Below, piece by piece: positions 22,584 through 30,981 of a DNA stretch of 39,523 bases. Source of the DNA: Nitrospinota bacterium (GTDB lineage Bacteria; Nitrospinota; Nitrospinia; JACRGO01); NCBI GenBank assembly GCA_016212295.1, contig JACRGO010000173.1, forward strand, positions 1 to 39,523, given 5' to 3'. Under the pieces are notes generated by a model that saw only the letters and a program-made list of their open reading frames with translations, was not told the DNA's origin and did no database searches. The first letter of the stretch is position 1. Each line of letters starts with the position of its first letter. The position numbers and the translations under genes are program-made.

Positions 22584-24002
22584 ATGAACAAGGATATTTC
22601 TGAAATTCTGCGAAGGCTTCCGTCCATTTCCGATTTCCTGAAAACGGATGTAGGATCGGGCCTGGGCAAGGACTTCGGCGAAGGAGCGCTTAAGCTGGAG
22701 CTACGCCGTCTGCTGGAGGAAATCCGCTCCAGGGTACGCGAGCAAGGGACGGACTCCGTTTCTGATCTGGAAGAACTCGGCTCCACGCTCAGGGAACGCC
22801 TGGAGCGATTGACAAGGCCCATTGGCCGCAGGGCCATCAACGCCACCGGGATTATCCTGCACACCAACCTTGGAAGGGCGCCTTTGTGCGAGGAGGCAGT
22901 CGAGGCGGTGTCGTCCCTGGCCCGCTATTCCGTTCTCGAAATCGGCGTCGAATCAGGCAAAAGGTCCCATCGCGATGAATATATCGAGCCGCTCATCATG
23001 GAACTAACCGGATGCGAGGCAGCGGGCATAGTCAACAATAACGCGGCCGCCGTAATGATCATCTTGAACACCCTGTTCAAGGGCAGGGAGGTCCTCATCA
23101 GCCGTGGGCAGCTTGTGGAAATCGGCGGCGCCTTCAGGATGCCGGACGTAATGGAGGGCAGCGGCGCGATCATGCGAGAGGTTGGGACCACCAATAGGAC
23201 CCATATCAGGGATTACGAGGACGCGTTCACCGAAAATACCGGCGGCATAATGCATGTGCACAACAGCAATTACCGCATCATAGGCTTCGCCGGCGCGCCG
23301 GACGTCAAGGAATTATGCGGACTTGGGAAAAGAAGAGGGATTCCGGTGGTGGATGATTCAGGCGGCGGCGCCCTTTTTCCCATGAGTCAATTTGGTCTGC
23401 CGGATGAGCCGTTGGTCCAGGACTCAATCAAGGCCGGGGCGGACGCCGTGTGCTTCAGCGGAGACAAACTGATAGGCGGGGCGCAGGCGGGCATTATATG
23501 CGGGAAAAGGGAAACCATTGAACGCATGAGGAAAAATCCCTTTGCCAGGATGTTCCGGGCGGACAAAATGGCGCTCGCGGCCTTGCGGGCCACCCTTGTC
23601 CATATAGTCAACGGCGATTTGGCCCGCATCCCCCTCTATAAAATGCTGGCAAGAAAGGTCGAGGAACTGGAGGACCAGGCCTGGAAAATCGCCAGTTCGC
23701 TGGCCGGTTTAAAAGGCGTGGAGTTATCGGTTGATGATGGTCTGGCGTACGTGGGAAGCGGCGCCATGCCGGATGAAGGCGTCCCAAGCAAGGTCGTGCG
23801 CGTGCGGGCCGCGAACGCCGGAAATCCATTCTCAGCGGAAAAAAAGGCCCGCCGATTGCGCGAATCCCTCCCCGCCGTCTTTTGCCGCGTACAGGACAAC
23901 TCCCTTCTCTTCGACATGCGCACTCTCCAGCCGGAAGAGCCGGACTATCTGGCCAAGGTATTAAGAGAAGTTCTGACCCCGCCGGGCCGAGAAAAGGAGT
24001 AA
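22584..24002 (+). CDS. selA: L-seryl-tRNA(Sec) selenium transferase SelA
   Basis: 472 residues. The PLP enzyme converts Ser-tRNA(Sec) to Sec-tRNA(Sec) using selenophosphate. The N-terminal domain has RAINATGIILHTNLGRAPL. The PLP lysine is in CFSGDKLIGGAQAG near residue 295, and VNNNAAAVMIILNTL and EVGTTNRTHIRDYE are typical. It ends with an AVFCRVQDNSLLFDMRTL region. Its length fits the bacterial enzyme. It completes the compact selD-selB-tRNA-selA locus on one strand. Confidence 0.97.
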   Translation: MNKDISEILRRLPSISDFLKTDVGSGLGKDFGEGALKLELRRLLEEIRSRVREQGTDSVSDLEELGSTLRERLERLTRPIGRRAINATGIILHTNLGRAPLCEEAVEAVSSLARYSVLEIGVESGKRSHRDEYIEPLIMELTGCEAAGIVNNNAAAVMIILNTLFKGREVLISRGQLVEIGGAFRMPDVMEGSGAIMREVGTTNRTHIRDYEDAFTENTGGIMHVHNSNYRIIGFAGAPDVKELCGLGKRRGIPVVDDSGGGALFPMSQFGLPDEPLVQDSIKAGADAVCFSGDKLIGGAQAGIICGKRETIERMRKNPFARMFRADKMALAALRATLVHIVNGDLARIPLYKMLARKVEELEDQAWKIASSLAGLKGVELSVDDGLAYVGSGAMPDEGVPSKVVRVRAANAGNPFSAEKKARRLRESLPAVFCRVQDNSLLFDMRTLQPEEPDYLAKVLREVLTPPGREKE

Positions 24003-24070
24003 CGCGCCTACCCTTCAAGCTTTCCCAAAAAAGGATTTAGCGCGACAACGCGCAAGGCGGTTTTATAGGA

Positions 24071-25417
24071 TCACCTATACCCGGTCATTGCCGTGAATTG
24101 AGGCTTGCCGTCCTTCTCCTTCACCTCGAATATGGTGGGGCGCTTGACGACCTCGTTGGACTCTGTAAAGGTGGTGATCCCGGTCACGCCTTTAAAGTCC
24201 TTTGTTGCGCGGATCTCTTTTATAAGGTGCCCGGACCTCCAGGACGGCGACTTTTCAGCGGCCGAAAGGACAATCTTCGCAGCGTCGTAGGCCAGGGCCG
24301 AGATGCGGTCCGGTTTTTCGCCGTAACGGTCCTTGTAATCGGCCGTGAATTTCAGAATATGAGGCTCCTGGGAGTCCGGATCAAAACCAGCGTAGGCGAT
24401 GGTTCCAACGCCCATCTTTCCCGCCTTTTCAAGAAATCCTCCCTCAACTATGTCTTCCCCGCAGACAAAGGGAATGGATATCCCCTCTTCCCTTAAGACT
24501 TTCAGGACCTTCAGCCCCTCCTCCAGGTCCCCGGTGAAGATAAACGCGTCCGGGATTTTCCCCTCCTTTAATTTACGGACCTGGACATTGATGCTGCTCT
24601 GCTCCTCGGTTATGTAAGTCGTTGTTTCAGGCCAGAGAAAAAGTTCCTTGGAAAGTGGCGCCCCTTGCAGCATGAGGGAGTTCTTGATATACGCGGCAAG
24701 CTCAATGGAAAAATCGTTCACCATTGAGGTGAACACCGCGAAGTCCTTGAATCCCTTTTCCTGAATGCAATATCGCAGCAATTCTGGAATGGCCGCTGTC
24801 TCCTCCTGGGTGTTCCGGAAGTGGTAGACCCCGGTTGTCCCGATCCGCCTCCTGGTCCCGGCTGAGATCAGTATGGTGCGGGTGTCGTTGAGCGGCTTGG
24901 TGGCGCTGAAGGTCACCTCCCCTGTGGGGCTCCCTATAATCGCCAGGACATTTTTCTTGATCATGGCGTCCGCGGCAGCCAATGTTCCGGCCACGGAACT
25001 GGCTGTGTCCTTATGAAAAAATTCTATTTGCCGGCCTTTGACTCCACCGGCCTTGTTAACTTCATCCAGGGCCAGTTGGACCCCGTTAAGGGTCTTTTTG
25101 CCGTAATCGGAAAGCTCCCCGCTTTCAGGTCCCACGACTCCCAACGCCCCGTCCCTTAAGGGCTCTTTAAGAATCTCCTCGTCCGTTTCCGCCGTCCTGA
25201 GTTCAGGGGCCGGGCTGTCGCGTTGGCTGGAGAAGTCCATTGCGCCCATCTTGTCCTTTTTAATCATATTCTGGAAGGAGGACTCCCTTTCCGCCCATTT
25301 GGAGTCCTCTTCCCTGGTTTCCTTCCCGTCTTCACCACAGCCCCACAGGAGCGGTATGGAGGCGATAAGCAGGCACGAGAGCCATCCAAACCGGCGAAAA
25401 ATTTTTGTTTTTAACAT
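24071..25417 (-). CDS. Periplasmic ligand-binding lipoprotein, Leu/Ile/Val-binding type
   Basis: 448 residues. A lipoprotein signal ends with LLWGC (Cys27 is the lipidation site). The mature protein has the type-1 periplasmic binding fold of the branched-chain amino-acid ABC family: ALGVVGPESGELSDYGKKTL, LALDEVNKAGGVKGRQIE, IIGSPTGEV, ISAGTR and the PDAFIFTGDLEEGL half-way strand. No permease or ATPase gene is near, so it may serve a distant transporter or act as a sensor. An additional linker of about 70 residues lies between the lipid anchor and the binding fold. Ligand unknown. Confidence 0.88.
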   Translation of the reverse strand: MLKTKIFRRFGWLSCLLIASIPLLWGCGEDGKETREEDSKWAERESSFQNMIKKDKMGAMDFSSQRDSPAPELRTAETDEEILKEPLRDGALGVVGPESGELSDYGKKTLNGVQLALDEVNKAGGVKGRQIEFFHKDTASSVAGTLAAADAMIKKNVLAIIGSPTGEVTFSATKPLNDTRTILISAGTRRRIGTTGVYHFRNTQEETAAIPELLRYCIQEKGFKDFAVFTSMVNDFSIELAAYIKNSLMLQGAPLSKELFLWPETTTYITEEQSSINVQVRKLKEGKIPDAFIFTGDLEEGLKVLKVLREEGISIPFVCGEDIVEGGFLEKAGKMGVGTIAYAGFDPDSQEPHILKFTADYKDRYGEKPDRISALAYDAAKIVLSAAEKSPSWRSGHLIKEIRATKDFKGVTGITTFTESNEVVKRPTIFEVKEKDGKPQFTAMTGYR

Positions 25418-25436
25418 GTCCGTCCTTTATTGATAA

Positions 25437-25505
25437 AAGTTATGGAATTTGTTACTCTATCTTCATAATTGCGCGGACAACGCAAATTTCTGAACGTAAT
25501 AAAAT
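25437..25505. repeat. REP-like repeat, family D copy 3 (reverse orientation)
   Basis: Read on the minus strand it gives ATTATTTTATTACGTTCAGA, AATTTGCGTTGTCCGCGCAA, matching the first hairpin of the copies at 18595 and 20361. It lies in the divergent gap between the lipoprotein gene and the SUMF1-fold gene; the second hairpin is missing. Confidence 0.7.
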
Positions 25506-25531
25506 AATATATATCACTTAAGGAGGATAAC

Positions 25532-26179
25532 ATGTTTTTCAAAAAAGTTTCAAAGATTACCGTGTCATCAGCGCTGGTTTTTTTCCTGTCATTCAATTTA
25601 CCATGTCAAGCGGCAGCCAACGAAATGGTGCTGATCCCCGAAGGCAAGGCAAAAATAGGAGCGGAAACCAAGGACTTGAAGGCGTTTTATATTCAAAAAA
25701 CAGAAGTGACATGGGCCGAGTATAAAAAGGTCGTGAAGGACGCTTCTTTTGAGGCCGGCGCGGAGAGCAATCCGGCCACCGAGGTTTCCTATTTTGACGC
25801 CGAGGCGTATTGCAAGGCCATAGGCGGGCGTCTTCCCACCATGGAAGAATGGATCAAGGCCGCCGCTGGAACGGACGGCAGGGCCTATCCGTGGGGGAAT
25901 GAATTCCAGGCAACAGCGGCCAATACCAGTGAAGCCGGCAAAAACAAGACCGCCCCTGTCGGATCCTTCGCTAGCGGGAAAAGCCCTTACGGAGTGCTGG
26001 ACATGTCCGGAAACGTTTGGGAATGGGTCAACTCATGGGACGAGGCCAAGCAATACCGTTATCTCATGGGGGGATCATATTTTGAAAACGCCGGCAGATG
26101 CACCACCACCTCCAAATTGAGCAGCATACCGGACGATATGCATCTTTATTCCGGGTTTCGCTGCGCCAAGGACAAATAG
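25532..26179 (+). CDS. Secreted SUMF1/FGE-fold protein, probably non-catalytic
   Basis: 215 residues with a Sec-type signal peptide (hydrophobic core about 10-24, SALVFFLSFNLPCQA). The rest is a compact SUMF1 (formylglycine-generating enzyme) fold: MVLIPEGKAKIGAE, YIQKTEVTWAEYKK, GGRLPTMEEWIKAA, YPWGNEF, SPYGVLDMSGNVWEWVNS, MGGSYF and YSGFRCAK. Catalytic FGE needs two Cys close together near the C-terminus; here only GRCTTT and FRCA are present, at an unsuitable spacing, so catalysis is doubtful and a binding or structural role is likelier. Strong ribosome site TAAGGAGG. It is divergent from the lipoprotein gene. Confidence 0.88.
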   Translation: MFFKKVSKITVSSALVFFLSFNLPCQAAANEMVLIPEGKAKIGAETKDLKAFYIQKTEVTWAEYKKVVKDASFEAGAESNPATEVSYFDAEAYCKAIGGRLPTMEEWIKAAAGTDGRAYPWGNEFQATAANTSEAGKNKTAPVGSFASGKSPYGVLDMSGNVWEWVNSWDEAKQYRYLMGGSYFENAGRCTTTSKLSSIPDDMHLYSGFRCAKDK

Positions 26180-26186
26180 TTGTATC

Positions 26187-26403
26187 GGAATTTCAAAGTT
26201 TTTCTTTAAAAATAAGCGGCTTAGCAGCGCGAGTGACTAAAGTGAGCTAAAGTTTAAAGTGACTAAAGTTGTGGAAGTTGTTTTTTACTATAAAAAGAAA
26301 TCCACCACAACTTCAGGCACTTTAGTTCACTTTACACTTTAGTCGCTCAGCTTTTTGGGAAAGCACCTATTTTCATTAATCACTTTGCAAAGTGATGTTA
26401 TTC
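26187..26403. repeat. Family C palindromic element, copy 1
   Basis: About 217 bases sharing beginning (TTTCAAAGTTTTTCTTTAAA), inner arms (GAGTGACTAAAGTGAGCTAA / CACTTTAGTTCACTTT) and end (CTATTTTCATTAATCA) with 35908-36102. It occupies the whole gap between the SUMF1-fold gene and rnhB and reaches to one base before the rnhB TTG start. Confidence 0.85.
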
Positions 26404-26404
26404 C

Positions 26405-27013
26405 TTGGACCGATACGAAACAGAATACAGACGAAAAGGATTTAAACTGATCGCCGGGATAGACGAGGCGGGGCGCGGCCCCTTGGCCGGGCCGGTGGCC
26501 GCAGCCGCTGTTATATTGCCTGAGAAACACGGGATAACCGGCCTGAACGACTCCAAAAAACTTTCCAGGCCTCAACGGGAAAACCTCTATCAAAAAATCC
26601 GGGAAAAGGCCCTTTGCATCGGGGTCGGCTTGGTGGATTCCGACAGCATCGACCGCATTAATATCCTTCAGGCAACCAGGCTTGCCATGGTGCGCGCTGT
26701 CCTGGAATTGCGGGAAAAACCGGATTGTCTGTTTATCGATGGAATAACCCGCATTGAAACCAATATCAGCCAGATAACCATCAAGAAAGGCGACTCCATG
26801 AGCGAGTCCGTGGCCGCGGCCTCCATTATAGCCAAGGTGACGCGTGACCGGTTGATGGAGGAGTTTCATCTGAAATATCCCGCCTACCAATTCCACAGAC
26901 ACAAGGGATACGGCACCAAGGAGCATTTGGAATGTATTAAAATGAGCGGCCCATGTCCCATTCATCGGAAAACCTTCAAAGGGGTGAAAGAGTTTCTTCA
27001 TGGAAGCACCTGA
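26405..27013 (+). CDS. rnhB: Ribonuclease HII
   Basis: 202 residues. It cleaves the RNA strand of RNA-DNA hybrids and single ribonucleotides in DNA. IAGIDEAGRGPLAGPVAAA carries the first Asp-Glu pair of the metal site; FIDGITRIE and ESVAAASIIAKVTRDRLM supply later acidic positions; YQFHRHKGYGTKEHLE closes the fold. The start is taken as TTG 26405, because MDRYETEYRRKGFKLIAGID has the expected family lead. It overlaps the next gene by 14 bases. Confidence 0.94.
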   Translation: MDRYETEYRRKGFKLIAGIDEAGRGPLAGPVAAAAVILPEKHGITGLNDSKKLSRPQRENLYQKIREKALCIGVGLVDSDSIDRINILQATRLAMVRAVLELREKPDCLFIDGITRIETNISQITIKKGDSMSESVAAASIIAKVTRDRLMEEFHLKYPAYQFHRHKGYGTKEHLECIKMSGPCPIHRKTFKGVKEFLHGST

Positions 27014-27722
27014 AAAGTCGGCCTATGTCCGGAATATGTTTTCCTCAATAGCGCCAAGGTATGATTTCCTCAATAAATTGTTGAGCGCCGGAAGGGACAA
27101 GAGCTGGAGAAAGGCCGCCGCGGCTGAACTGCCCCTGGAAAAAGGGGGAAGCTTTTTGGATGTCGCCACCGGGACAGGCGATATAGCAATATGTCTGATT
27201 CATGGCGCGCCCAGGGCCGATGTAAGGGTGGTTGGCGTGGATTTCAGCGAAGGGATGCTGGAACTGGGAAGGGAGAAGGTCAGAAAAAATGGACTGGAAG
27301 ATCGAATTGAGCTAAGACTCGGAGATGCCACCGCCCTTCCCTTTGAAGACGGCCTTTTTCAAGGGGCAATTGTCGCCTTCGGGCTAAGGAATTTTTCCGA
27401 TATTGAGAAAGGGCTGAAGGAAATGCTCAGGGTGGTGGTCCCCGGCGGCAGGGTGGTGATACTTGAGTTCATGAATCCTGAAAATCCGTTGTTCAGGCGG
27501 CTCTATTATTTTTATTTTCGCAATGTCCTGCCGTTTCTTGGGGGAATCATATCCGGCAATAGGGACGCCTATCAATACTTGCCGGATTCGGTGTTGGATT
27601 TTCCCGCCCCGGCCAAGCTCAAGGCCATCATGGAAAAATGCGGGATGCAAAAGGTAAGGCACAAACTTTTAACCTTTGGTATTGTAGCCTTGCATGTGGG
27701 AGAAAAGCCGCTTCGCTCATAA
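27000..27722 (+). CDS. ubiE: Demethylmenaquinone/ubiquinone C-methyltransferase
   Basis: 240 residues. SAM-dependent C-methylation of the quinone ring. The UbiE/MenG signature is present: VRNMFSSIAPRYDFLNKLLS, the SAM loop FLDVATGTGDIA, and VAFGLRNFSDIEKGLKEMLR with GGRVVILEFMNP. The menG versus ubiE role depends on which quinone the organism makes; no other quinone genes are here. It is coupled to rnhB by overlap. Its product would be part of the quinone pool used by the hydrogenase. Confidence 0.94.
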   Translation: MEAPEKSAYVRNMFSSIAPRYDFLNKLLSAGRDKSWRKAAAAELPLEKGGSFLDVATGTGDIAICLIHGAPRADVRVVGVDFSEGMLELGREKVRKNGLEDRIELRLGDATALPFEDGLFQGAIVAFGLRNFSDIEKGLKEMLRVVVPGGRVVILEFMNPENPLFRRLYYFYFRNVLPFLGGIISGNRDAYQYLPDSVLDFPAPAKLKAIMEKCGMQKVRHKLLTFGIVALHVGEKPLRS

Positions 27723-27746
27723 AATCGTCTAAATCCAGAATGGCGT

Positions 27747-29888
27747 TTAAGGTTGATCACATTCCTCTTTCACTAAACCACGCTTTCTAAGCTCGTCGCA
27801 AACATTGCTCAAGCCTTTTTGCGCCAAGGCGTCATCAGGACTAATGGAAAGGACTTTTTTGTAGCTCTTCAAAGCCTCGCCATATATGCCTTGACGTAAA
27901 AATTGCGCCCCTTGGTCCAGCATAGTAAAAACATAGATATTTTTATTTCTTTCCCTCAAAAATGGAAGGACTTTTCCGTTGTAATAATTTTCCATGGGCA
28001 CAGCGCCATAATTCAAGCTGCCTGACTTTGGGGCCTCAAATAGAACGACACTCTTTATTCCATTGTTCCTCAACCATTGCCAAGTGATATTTTCATTAGA
28101 CTTAATTTTCCCAAAACCTCCAATAAAAATTTCTCCAGGCGGTGAAACAAAAATTTTTTTCGGATAAAGCGCATAATTCCCCAACATTGAAACCCAGTGG
28201 GGAACGAGATTTGTGAATGTATAAATGGGAGACACAAAGGATTCCTGTTTCTGTGTCCAGAATGTATAGTAATCACCATACATATAGCGCCTCTTGCCTT
28301 CCAAAGTTAATTTCCAACAAGTTTTATACATTACCATGAATTTATCATATGCCCGCAAAACACCATGGGAAGAAGCCTTCCCCCAGGCGCTTAAAAATAA
28401 AAAGATAAGAATGCTAAAAAGGAGCATATGGGCTTTTAATCCTTTTTCCATCTTGTCTTTCAAATCGGCAAAATATGCCTCTAACGCAAGGCCAACAACA
28501 AAAAATGCCGGGAGAGCCATATTAAACAAAACGCGGTCTGCAATCATATCTATAACGTAATTAAAACCAAGGGGATAAAGCTGGAAAGCGAAGGAAAAGC
28601 CTATAAACGGCAGAAATGCCGCCAAAAGCAAAAAATAATTTTCACCTTGGCGTTTAAATAATGAAAAGATCAAAACAACTAAAAAAGCAGGCCATAAGTA
28701 ATGCCACGAATCGGGATTTCCCAAGGAGCAAACAGTAGTGGAGAATGCTTCCGGCAAATTAGTTATAGTGGACAAAAAGTTATTTTCGCTTGCCGCAATT
28801 CCAACATAATCAATAGTAGTCTTCGTGGTATTAATATAAAAATAGAGCCAAGGGGAAAAAATCGCCAAGGAAAGTAAAATGGGGCTTGCTGTCTTTACAA
28901 GTTCTTTTCCACCCTTGCGGCTATATGAATAAAATAAGAGGATCAAGAAATACAGGACCGCCGCAAGCATAATGCCTTCCTGCTTTATCCAGCCTAAAAA
29001 ACTTATCAAAATAGCCGAGGAATACAAATAATAAATATTTTTTGTTGCCAGCCACTTATATATCTCAACAACGGACAGAAAATAAAAAAATGCAAGCGTG
29101 AAATCCAATGTTTGCAAATAAAAAACACTATTGTTTGGGTCTCCACCTAATAAAATTGGGGTTCCAACATACAAAAAGACCACAAGCCAGCTTGCCAGGA
29201 ATGAAAGTGAATTATTTTTTGAGAACGCCGGTTCTAAAATGGAATTTCTTAGAGCGAGAGAAGAAAGGACAAAAAAACAAGAGGGATAGACCATTACCAA
29301 TTGTTCATTGATTTCCCCTGCCAGGGAATATATCCAATAGAATAAAAACGCGCCGTATAGCGGATAGTGCGGATCAGCATAGGCAAGATCAGGCCGTTGA
29401 AAAAAATCTGTTCTCTGTATGGTCTCATGATAAAAAATTTTTGCTTTGAACGCGGCTTGAATCATTACATCCCAATTATGGATAACCACCGAAGAGTTGC
29501 CTAAGGCAACAAAACATAGGATTCCGGAAAATATAAGCCATCCTGAAATATTGATTGCCGCCTGGAGCGAAAAAAGACGAGAAGTATTGATCGAAAAAGG
29601 TTGTTTCCTGCTGAAAGCCCAAAAAAGAAAAAAGACTAAAAGAAATGCCCAAACACTTATCAAGAGAGGTTTGCCCTTAACAACCTGGATATCTAAACGA
29701 GATAGGCAAAATAATCCCATTGTAAGCAATCCGCTCCCCGCGCCAAATGCGGTAGGCGCCGTGATTTTAGCGTTTTCAGCGGCTTTGCACGCAATCCGAA
29801 CCAGTGACAGCACAATATAACCAAAGCATATAGGTCCGGCAACCCCTGCTCCAGTAATTAATATAATTTTAAAGATGGCTATATCCAT
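27747..29888 (-). CDS. Large membrane protein, GT-C-like, with C-terminal TPR tail
   Basis: 713 residues. About 12 hydrophobic segments from residue 10 to about 530, then a soluble C-terminal part ending in a TPR-like pair (about 650-700: GAQFLRQGIYGEALKSYKKV, ISPDDALAQKGL). The topology resembles GT-C glycosyltransferases of the ArnT/PMT kind, with an extracytoplasmic loop near residues 150-190, but I see no secure catalytic DD motif. It resembles the gene at 33778 in architecture (membrane part plus TPR), not in obvious sequence. Likely transfers sugar from a lipid carrier or handles a surface glycan; inference. Confidence 0.7.
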   Translation of the reverse strand: MDIAIFKIILITGAGVAGPICFGYIVLSLVRIACKAAENAKITAPTAFGAGSGLLTMGLFCLSRLDIQVVKGKPLLISVWAFLLVFFLFWAFSRKQPFSINTSRLFSLQAAINISGWLIFSGILCFVALGNSSVVIHNWDVMIQAAFKAKIFYHETIQRTDFFQRPDLAYADPHYPLYGAFLFYWIYSLAGEINEQLVMVYPSCFFVLSSLALRNSILEPAFSKNNSLSFLASWLVVFLYVGTPILLGGDPNNSVFYLQTLDFTLAFFYFLSVVEIYKWLATKNIYYLYSSAILISFLGWIKQEGIMLAAVLYFLILLFYSYSRKGGKELVKTASPILLSLAIFSPWLYFYINTTKTTIDYVGIAASENNFLSTITNLPEAFSTTVCSLGNPDSWHYLWPAFLVVLIFSLFKRQGENYFLLLAAFLPFIGFSFAFQLYPLGFNYVIDMIADRVLFNMALPAFFVVGLALEAYFADLKDKMEKGLKAHMLLFSILIFLFLSAWGKASSHGVLRAYDKFMVMYKTCWKLTLEGKRRYMYGDYYTFWTQKQESFVSPIYTFTNLVPHWVSMLGNYALYPKKIFVSPPGEIFIGGFGKIKSNENITWQWLRNNGIKSVVLFEAPKSGSLNYGAVPMENYYNGKVLPFLRERNKNIYVFTMLDQGAQFLRQGIYGEALKSYKKVLSISPDDALAQKGLSNVCDELRKRGLVKEECDQP

Positions 29889-29927
29889 TCCTTGGCGCTT
29901 GTTGACTTATTTTATCTGAATTGATAG

Positions 29928-30015
29928 TCTATATCATCATGTTCAGAAATTTGCTTTTTCCGCGCGAATTATTCAACCGTTTCCTGGAGCGCGCATAGTC
30001 GCGCTATGATATAGA
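29928..30015. repeat. REP-like repeat, family D copy 4, with 10-base outer stem
   Basis: Outer arms TCTATATCAT (29928-29937) and ATGATATAGA (30006-30015) are perfect complements. Inside are GTTCAGAAATTTGC, TTTTTCCGCGCG and the second hairpin AGCGCG-catagt-CGCGCT. It ends six bases before tRNA-Gly. Confidence 0.8.
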
Positions 30016-30021
30016 TTAAAA

Positions 30022-30097
30022 GCGGGAGTAGCTCAGTTGGTAGAGTGTCAGCTTCCCAAGCTGAATGTCGCGGGTTCGAACCCCGTCTCCCGCTCCA
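30022..30097 (+). tRNA. tRNA-Gly (anticodon CCC)
   Basis: 76 bases with encoded CCA. Acceptor GCGGGAG / CTCCCGC, D-arm AGCTCAGTTGGTAGAGT, anticodon stem TCAGC / GCTGA around loop TTCCCAA with CCC at 30055-30057, T-arm GCGGGTTCGAACCCCGT. It is the only plus-strand gene among minus-strand glycan genes. The following 148 bases to 30245 hold a degraded D-like sequence (TTTTCCGCGCGG) and no gene. Confidence 0.96.
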
Positions 30098-30245
30098 AAT
30101 TTTCATTATAAATCAATGGGTTGCAAGGGGCGAAAATAGGAAGGATATTTTTTGGCTTTTTGCCTGAATCAAGCCCAAAGCCACTTAGCGGTAGTTTTCC
30201 GCGCGGTTCCTGCTATATTTTTAGACAGCTTTTCCACGCATTGAA

Positions 30246-30980
30246 CTATAGACGCAACAACCTCTTGAATATCAACTCAAAAGTTTCAAGGATGGTCCCC
30301 TTGACATTCATTTTACTGAGGCCCATTTTCTGGTCATATCTCAAGATCAAAGGGACCTCGGTTACAATGGGATTTAAAAATCTTATCTTCAACAAAATGT
30401 CCACCATGCAGGAAAATCCAGGCCGGTTCACCAAGTCAGGTCCATATTTATCGAACGCCTTTTTTAAAATAAACGAGGAGTACCCCCTGTAGCCGGAAGT
30501 ATAATCCCTCACGCCGCGTATAGGGAAGAGAATTCTGAATATGATGGACGCTCCATAGCTCAAAAGCCTTCTTATAAGCGGCACCCCGATTACCCTGGAG
30601 TCCTCCCTGTACCTGGAGGCGATAACAACCTCACTTCCTTCCCGCAATTTTCTCACCATGTGCAAGATAAGGCCTGGCGAATGGGTGTTGTCAGCGTCCA
30701 TTGTAATGACAATGTCCCTTTCCCCCACGATGTCCCTTGCCCTCAAGAGGCCCGTTTTCACGGCCTCTGAAAAACCCTTGTTCTTCTCGTGGTTGATCAA
30801 CTCAATTGGCATCTTCTTTTGAAAGTCAAGGGCCATTTCCGCTGTCCCGTCAGCGCTGCCGTCGTTTACCACTATAATTTTATAATCAAGCCGGTTTTCC
30901 TCCATGGAGAAGCGGATGGAATCCAACAGCGGCGGCAAGGTCAATTCTTCGTTATAAGCAGGCAAAAGTATGTATATCAT
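30246..30980 (-). CDS. GT2 glycosyltransferase, dolichyl-phosphate-mannose-synthase-like
   Basis: 244 residues. GT-A fold: ILLPAYNEELTLPPLL at the start, KIIVVNDGSADGT nucleotide-sugar strand, ITMDADNTHSPG metal motif and VIASRYREDSRV. This DPM1-like branch transfers a sugar to a polyprenyl phosphate at the cytoplasmic face. There is no C-terminal membrane pair. It begins two bases after the stop of the B12-type radical SAM gene. Sugar and lipid acceptor are not determinable. Confidence 0.9.
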   Translation of the reverse strand: MIYILLPAYNEELTLPPLLDSIRFSMEENRLDYKIIVVNDGSADGTAEMALDFQKKMPIELINHEKNKGFSEAVKTGLLRARDIVGERDIVITMDADNTHSPGLILHMVRKLREGSEVVIASRYREDSRVIGVPLIRRLLSYGASIIFRILFPIRGVRDYTSGYRGYSSFILKKAFDKYGPDLVNRPGFSCMVDILLKIRFLNPIVTEVPLILRYDQKMGLSKMNVKGTILETFELIFKRLLRL

Positions 30981-30981
30981 G

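Noticed and set aside
25532-26179. Active formylglycine-generating enzyme with a sulfatase partner
   Set aside because: The paired catalytic Cys are missing at the expected spacing and no sulfatase gene is near.
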